DNA of 64,000 nucleotides from Candidatus Manganitrophaceae bacterium (GTDB lineage Bacteria > Nitrospirota > Nitrospiria > SBBL01 > Manganitrophaceae), in the NCBI GenBank assembly GCA_016200325.1, contig JACQEZ010000020.1:124001-188000 (forward strand). The letters run 5' to 3'. Both the position numbers and the translations under genes were made by a program. Positions within the stretch are counted from its first letter, which is position 1. Each line of letters starts with the position of its first letter. The notes under the pieces were generated by a model, which saw only the letters and a program-made list of their open reading frames with translations, was not told the DNA's origin and ran no database searches. Shown here one piece after another: positions 60,068 to 64,000 of the stretch.

Positions 60068-60697
60068 CTATAGTTCATCCACCCACTGGTAGAAAGCTAC
60101 AGGTCTTGACTTCCAGATGATATGAGGATCGGTACTTCCTACAAGCCGGGTGTCGCTGTTTTCCAGGAAGCGGAGGACCTCGACGCATTTCTGAAGCACC
60201 ACAATCGCTGTCTGACGATGAATTCGAGCAGGGAAAATATCGAGATGAAGACGCCGTGTTTGACGTATCTCTAGGTCGACAGTCCGATTAAACTTGGCGT
60301 CGCCATAGCTCGGATGCTTTGTTGCGGAGACAAGGGTCAAGCCGGTCGTGTCGTCCTCCGCAATTGCCTCCCATATATGATTGTGCGCGATGACATCACG
60401 AAGCACGAAGAGTTCTTCGACATCGTCTGCAAGGCCGCCCGCCTGCAACTCCCTGAGAGTTTGGACGGCTCCATTTCGATCAACGAGTCCATACACATGC
60501 CGTGCCCTATTGCATACAGATTCGATCACGATTACCGTGAGAACGGCAATCGAAGCTGCGTAGCCATTCTCGTGTTTCGACGCCTGGACCTCGTTTGGCC
60601 CCTTTGGTTCTTTCTTCTCCATGTGATCGAATAGATCAACGATCGGCTGCAAGAGGCTTGCAAAAAGCACCGGTACATAATTGTGGGGTGTCTGCAT
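60068..60697 (-). CDS. HEPN-like protein downstream of the Qat genes
   Basis: A 209-residue mostly helical protein. FVLRDVIAHNHIWEA contains an R-x4-H arrangement typical of HEPN nucleases and related Abi/toxin proteins, with the following N-H extension common in one HEPN branch. It lies 29 bp beyond the lipoprotein gene on the same strand as the Qat genes, so it may belong to the same defence island. Nuclease activity is inference from the motif. Confidence 0.6.
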   Translation of the reverse strand: MQTPHNYVPVLFASLLQPIVDLFDHMEKKEPKGPNEVQASKHENGYAASIAVLTVIVIESVCNRARHVYGLVDRNGAVQTLRELQAGGLADDVEELFVLRDVIAHNHIWEAIAEDDTTGLTLVSATKHPSYGDAKFNRTVDLEIRQTRRLHLDIFPARIHRQTAIVVLQKCVEVLRFLENSDTRLVGSTDPHIIWKSRPVAFYQWVDEL

Positions 60698-60726
60698 TAT
60701 TGACCCACTGTGTTCACTAGTTCTGC

Positions 60727-61095
60727 CTACCGTTGCGCTTTCTCCTGCTCTTTTCGATGCTTCTCGTTCTCTTCTGGCGAGAAAAGCTTAAGCGGATCAA
60801 TGTCATTGTTACTCAAATCCGGATCATTTAGTCGCTTCCACTTCGGCGGATCTTCGGCAAGCAGCACCCATGTCTCTCCAGTTTCCGTGTCGATTCGAAG
60901 CACGGTTTGCAAGCCTTTTCCTCGCCCGGATTCCACGCTCGCCTGCAGGAGTTGATACTTTCCTATTCGTACCAATGTCGTTTGCAGGTTCGCTACACCA
61001 GAAAGCTGCGACATCGGAGATGCGGGGCTTTGTTGTAGCCGGTCGCATGATGCCGTAACCAGCAGAAAGACCGCGATGACAATTCTTCTGAGCAA
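60727..61095 (-). CDS. Small putative lipoprotein
   Basis: A 122-residue protein with a short hydrophobic leader ending in T-A-S-C (Cys17), a lipoprotein-like site, then a beta-rich segment (LQTTLVRIGKYQLLQASVES, TETGETWVLLAEDPPKWKRL) and a charged EKHRKEQEKAQR tail. Not recognised. It sits between qatD and the HEPN-like gene and is not a core Qat component. Confidence 0.6.
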   Translation of the reverse strand: MLRRIVIAVFLLVTASCDRLQQSPASPMSQLSGVANLQTTLVRIGKYQLLQASVESGRGKGLQTVLRIDTETGETWVLLAEDPPKWKRLNDPDLSNNDIDPLKLFSPEENEKHRKEQEKAQR

Positions 61096-61163
61096 ATCGC
61101 AGAAAATTTAGAAAAAGAAATTTAGGGTCACCCATTATGACTCTCAGAGCACTTAACTGAGTT

Positions 61164-61940
61164 CTAAGTGCATGTTGAAGCAATCCCAGCAAAAGCCAAG
61201 ACACGCTCAGCATTCGCGGCGAGGATCGCCGCCATCTCATTGACGGGGACTCCGCGAACCTCAGCAAGTTGCTTAATAGTTGTTAAGACATCTCGTAACC
61301 CGTTCTTGCGGTCAACCGTGCCCGTAAATGGGGCGTCCGTTTCTGTAAGGACCCTTTCGGCTGGCAGTTCTCGGACCACAACCGTACTGGACCTGCTGCT
61401 GAGCATGCGGCTATTAATAGAGAAGTAACAACCTTGCTCCGCGGCCTGTTGTGCCAGCGTCATAGTATCGGAAAACCAGTGGAGGATCGGTAGGACACGC
61501 TGCGCGGTCGTGTGCTCGGCTAGGCAGCCTAATACTTCGCGAGCCGCGCGGCGACTGTGGATACTAGCCACGCGCCCCCCGAGCCGTTGAGCAGCGCTTA
61601 ATGTACGGATAAATACTTCCCTCTGTACCTGCCAACTGCTTCGATACTGGGGGCTGCCGTCTAGTCCGATCTCTCCGACCAAGGTTGTCTCCGTCAGCAG
61701 TCGTTCCAGCAAATCGATCTCAGTGTGACGTTCGCCCACGAGTTCGGGATGCAGGCCGAGGGCGGCATGAACATAGTGGCTACCAGCCGTCCACCGGCGG
61801 TTCTGGACCCATGCTTTTGGGGTTGTCGTCACTGCAAGTGTAAAGATGCGACCGTGCTCGCAGGCCGCGATAGTCGCCACAGGGTCCGGCAAGAGGTCAA
61901 CGTGACAGTGAAAGTCGAATCCTCGCGCTGATGTGCTCAT
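61164..61940 (-). CDS. qatD: Qat anti-phage system TatD-like nuclease QatD
   Basis: A 258-residue TatD-family amidohydrolase. Metal ligands are visible in FDFHCHVDLL (H-x-H), ALGLHPELVG, GEIGLDGSP, ILHWFSD and LTETDAPF. It diverges from the housekeeping TatD at 44804. It overlaps qatC by 4 bp (ATGA). In the experimentally described Qat system (qatA ATPase, qatB, qatC QueC-like, qatD TatD-like), this is the last gene, the order seen here on the minus strand. Confidence 0.92.
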   Translation of the reverse strand: MSTSARGFDFHCHVDLLPDPVATIAACEHGRIFTLAVTTTPKAWVQNRRWTAGSHYVHAALGLHPELVGERHTEIDLLERLLTETTLVGEIGLDGSPQYRSSWQVQREVFIRTLSAAQRLGGRVASIHSRRAAREVLGCLAEHTTAQRVLPILHWFSDTMTLAQQAAEQGCYFSINSRMLSSRSSTVVVRELPAERVLTETDAPFTGTVDRKNGLRDVLTTIKQLAEVRGVPVNEMAAILAANAERVLAFAGIASTCT

Positions 61941-63301
61941 GCGGGACGTACCAAGGCTTGGCCCGTTATGGTGTCGACCTCCTGAATGCCGCGCCTAAGC
62001 ACGTCGGCATATTCGGTGACATCAGACTCTGGATAGTCCGACAACGGTCCGGACTTGTAGACCAGAACCCGCGCGAGCGCGGGGCGCTGAGAGAGACGGC
62101 GTGCCATCATTTGGAACGAGCGGACATGCTCGCCCTCAGCGCTCTTGGAGTCCAAGGGCCGTCTCCTTAAGTCCGCGATGGTGTATGTTGTCGGATCATC
62201 GCCGAAGGCCGATGTGACTGCCGCCCGGCGAATCAGGCAAGGAACGCAGAACCCGCAATGCCCCGGTGCGAGCCCGAGCCAGCGTGCTTTGGTAATTGAC
62301 GAACAAGAAATCGTGTCCCCGACGTGTTGGCGCGCCAGATCCACATTGGCACATGCGCCGAGCATCTCGCCTTTGGTTTTAAAGCGGTACGGATTTTCCA
62401 ATGTCGCGGCGATCTCGAGTCCATCAAGAATAGCCTGCCAGCGTGCCATGTAAAACGGGTGTGTCGTTCTTGTGCTCCAAGCGCCGACGCGCAGCGGATC
62501 GAGCGGCACGTTCAGTGAAATCAGACCGTTTTCCGGCACATAGATGACGGGTCGTTCCCTGAAATCGCTGGCGGCGAGAGAAGCGAGTGCGAAGAAGAGA
62601 AAGGACCGGCCCCGTGTTGTTGATTCCCCGTCCATCTGGTGAGTGAAATCGTTCTTGTCGAAGCGAACATTTGCGCGCACATGCCCTGGTCGCATGTCCC
62701 CGTATTCTCTTGCCAGACGCTGAGCACATAGCATCTGCGAACTGGTACTACTGTCGCCGTAGTGGCTCACGAGGAGCGGCATCTGCCCTGCCGCGAGCAA
62801 GTCGATGGCACCGATGAAGCTGTCGAGGCCACCTGAGAACAGGCACACCGATGTGAACGGTGCCCCTGCGGGACCGGTAGGGCGGGTGATGAGTTGCTGG
62901 TTGCCTGCGTGCCGTTCGCGGAAAAACAACCGCCAATGGTCTCCGGTCAGGAAGTTGAGTGTTCGGACAAGCAAGGGTGTCAGAATGGTCCAGCGCGGCA
63001 GGTCGTGAACAGGGATATACAAGTCAATCTCGCGTGTCCAGCTATCCTGAGCGTCAATGGCGCGGGAGATCCTGGTGTCGGCCGCCGTCACCATTGCCGC
63101 CAGAATAGCGAGATCGACGCTGACCTCGGAGGGAACAACCCCGAGCTGAGTCAACTGATCGATCACCTGGCCGATGCCGAATCCGAGTCGAAGATAGCCG
63201 TCGACAAAACGAATCTCCGTGCGGAGCGATTCCGTCTGGACGACCGTCACCTGCCCAGTGTCGCTCGGTCCAAGCCTGGCGATCATGCTATGACGTCTCA
63301 T
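61937..63301 (-). CDS. qatC: Qat anti-phage system QueC-like protein QatC
   Basis: A 454-residue protein with a C-terminal QueC-like domain. The PP-loop ATPase motif SGGLDS is at residues 156-161, preceded by an N-terminal domain of 145 residues not found in queuosine QueC. The C-terminal Zn site GHCGFCVPCLIRRAAV has the C-x2-C-x2-C arrangement of QueC. The reaction in QatC is presumably nucleotide or deazapurine-like chemistry; the biochemical target is unknown. It is 45 bp after qatB. Confidence 0.93.
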   Translation of the reverse strand: MRRHSMIARLGPSDTGQVTVVQTESLRTEIRFVDGYLRLGFGIGQVIDQLTQLGVVPSEVSVDLAILAAMVTAADTRISRAIDAQDSWTREIDLYIPVHDLPRWTILTPLLVRTLNFLTGDHWRLFFRERHAGNQQLITRPTGPAGAPFTSVCLFSGGLDSFIGAIDLLAAGQMPLLVSHYGDSSTSSQMLCAQRLAREYGDMRPGHVRANVRFDKNDFTHQMDGESTTRGRSFLFFALASLAASDFRERPVIYVPENGLISLNVPLDPLRVGAWSTRTTHPFYMARWQAILDGLEIAATLENPYRFKTKGEMLGACANVDLARQHVGDTISCSSITKARWLGLAPGHCGFCVPCLIRRAAVTSAFGDDPTTYTIADLRRRPLDSKSAEGEHVRSFQMMARRLSQRPALARVLVYKSGPLSDYPESDVTEYADVLRRGIQEVDTITGQALVRPA

Positions 63302-63346
63302 CCTTCAGCATCTCCCTGTGTGACGAGCAGATCCCAGGCTTCCTGA

Positions 63347-64000
63347 CTAGGTTTGATTGACGATCGCGCGGACCTGTTGATCAGACAGTGTTGCCGGTGC
63401 CGACAGGTCACCTGAGAAAGAATCACGCACAGAACGCCGAATATAGCTTTTGAGTTGAGCATCAAACTCAGCGATGCTGGCGAGGTCAACAGCGAACTTG
63501 AATCCGTTCGCACCAATATCCTGTAGCAGCCGGCCCACTACCGAATGCGCGATGAAGGTGAGGAAAATATCGCGGATCTGGTCCGGTGGGAGTGCGGCGG
63601 GGTCTGCAACATCTAAACCGTCGAGTTCTGCGATTGTCTCCAGCCAAGCCTCACGCGCTATTCCCTCGTCGATCGAACCGCCGTCCCCGCAGATAACATC
63701 GGTCAGTCCGATGAATATGTGCTCAAGAGGACGGCCGGCTAGGTCACTCAGATTCAGACGCGCGAGCGTTGGGTTGACACCTTCACGCTGGAAATCCCGG
63801 AGCACGCCGAGCACACCGCGCGCCGTTGTTCGCGATGCACCCATGCGGCGCGTAGCGTTGCCGCTGCCGCGCATCCCTGAGCGGACATAATCGCGGACGG
63901 CGCGGCGCAAAGCGCGGTGATCGCTACCGCCTGAGCCTGTAAATATCGAAAAGTTACGGCGTGAGGACGTGAACCGACCGGGCGGTGGCGCAGGTGGTAG
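63347..64000 (-). CDS. qatB: Qat anti-phage system protein QatB (5' partial)
   Basis: The frame remains open to the right edge, so at least 30 codons upstream of the TTG at 63910 belong to it and the true start lies outside. The visible 217 residues include a Gly/Pro-rich segment (PPAPPPGRFTSSRRNFS) followed by RRAVRDYVRSGMRGSGNATRRMGASRTTA, the recognisable QatB pattern, then a mainly helical domain. QatB is required for defence in the described system but has no known catalytic motif. The TTG at 63910 is an internal codon. Confidence 0.9.
   Translation of the reverse strand, partial: LPPAPPPGRFTSSRRNFSIFTGSGGSDHRALRRAVRDYVRSGMRGSGNATRRMGASRTTARGVLGVLRDFQREGVNPTLARLNLSDLAGRPLEHIFIGLTDVICGDGGSIDEGIAREAWLETIAELDGLDVADPAALPPDQIRDIFLTFIAHSVVGRLLQDIGANGFKFAVDLASIAEFDAQLKSYIRRSVRDSFSGDLSAPATLSDQQVRAIVNQT

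Noticed and set aside
61164-61940. Second housekeeping TatD DNase
   Set aside because: It overlaps qatC by 4 bp and follows the Qat gene order, so it is QatD rather than a duplicate of the tatD gene at 44804.

Overview
The window is bacterial chromosome from a Gram-negative organism. Signs are an exosortase (XrtA)/PEP-CTERM exopolysaccharide locus, the PrsK-PrsR two-component pair, a sigma-54 promoter, several lipoprotein signals and GEMM-type cyclic-dinucleotide riboswitches. The mix would suit a Nitrospirota or deltaproteobacterial-type lineage; that placement is inference, because no rRNA or marker gene is present.

Region 1 (1-23.9 kb, all + strand) is one long, tightly packed exopolysaccharide operon. 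It runs from a FemAB-like protein cut by the window edge through a DegT aminotransferase, two polysaccharide deacetylases, five GT4-like and one GT2 glycosyltransferase, an SGNH-like lipoprotein, two exosortase-associated alpha/beta hydrolases, a hexapeptide acyltransferase, two UDP-GlcNAc 2-epimerases, a Wzx flippase and an O-antigen-ligase-like gene broken at a run of ten T. It ends with an unusual trio: an asparagine-synthetase-like protein lacking the glutaminase Cys, a PaaK/CapK-like adenylate-forming enzyme and a protein resembling YbaK/ProX tRNA-editing domains.

Region 2 (24-33.5 kb) holds the secreted matrix proteins and their control. On the minus strand are a beta-helix protein and a large fibronectin-III repeat protein. 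Each is preceded by a GEMM-I riboswitch whose P1 helix overlaps an intrinsic terminator, and the fibronectin gene has a second, different GEMM-like aptamer in tandem upstream. On the plus strand are prsK, prsR and a PEP-CTERM protein with a sigma-54 promoter, the expected kind of PrsR target.

Region 3 (33.5-48.9 kb) is mostly housekeeping and metabolism: RlmI-like methyltransferase, citrate synthase, a lysine-rich protein with an EF-Tu-like barrel, GYD protein, family-5 uracil-DNA glycosylase, TreZ, a methyltransferase, an FHA protein, a Ser/Thr kinase with TPRs, TatD, a BON lipoprotein and two flavoproteins.

Region 4 (49-60 kb) is loosely packed accessory sequence: RibD-like reductase, VOC proteins, cupredoxin, phosphoesterase-like protein, SRPBCC proteins, a BNR-repeat protein coupled to a MoaD/ThiS-like protein ending in Gly-Gly, HxlR regulator, YdeI-like protein, and decayed remnants of REP-associated tyrosine transposases (RAYTs).

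Region 5 (60-64 kb, minus strand) is most of a Qat anti-phage system (qatB partial, qatC, qatD; qatA would lie beyond the right edge) followed by a small lipoprotein and a HEPN-like protein.

The most notable material is the tandem riboswitch arrangement, the adenylation/editing trio at the end of the polysaccharide operon, the T10 frameshift, and the Qat island. No tRNA, rRNA or CRISPR array was seen.
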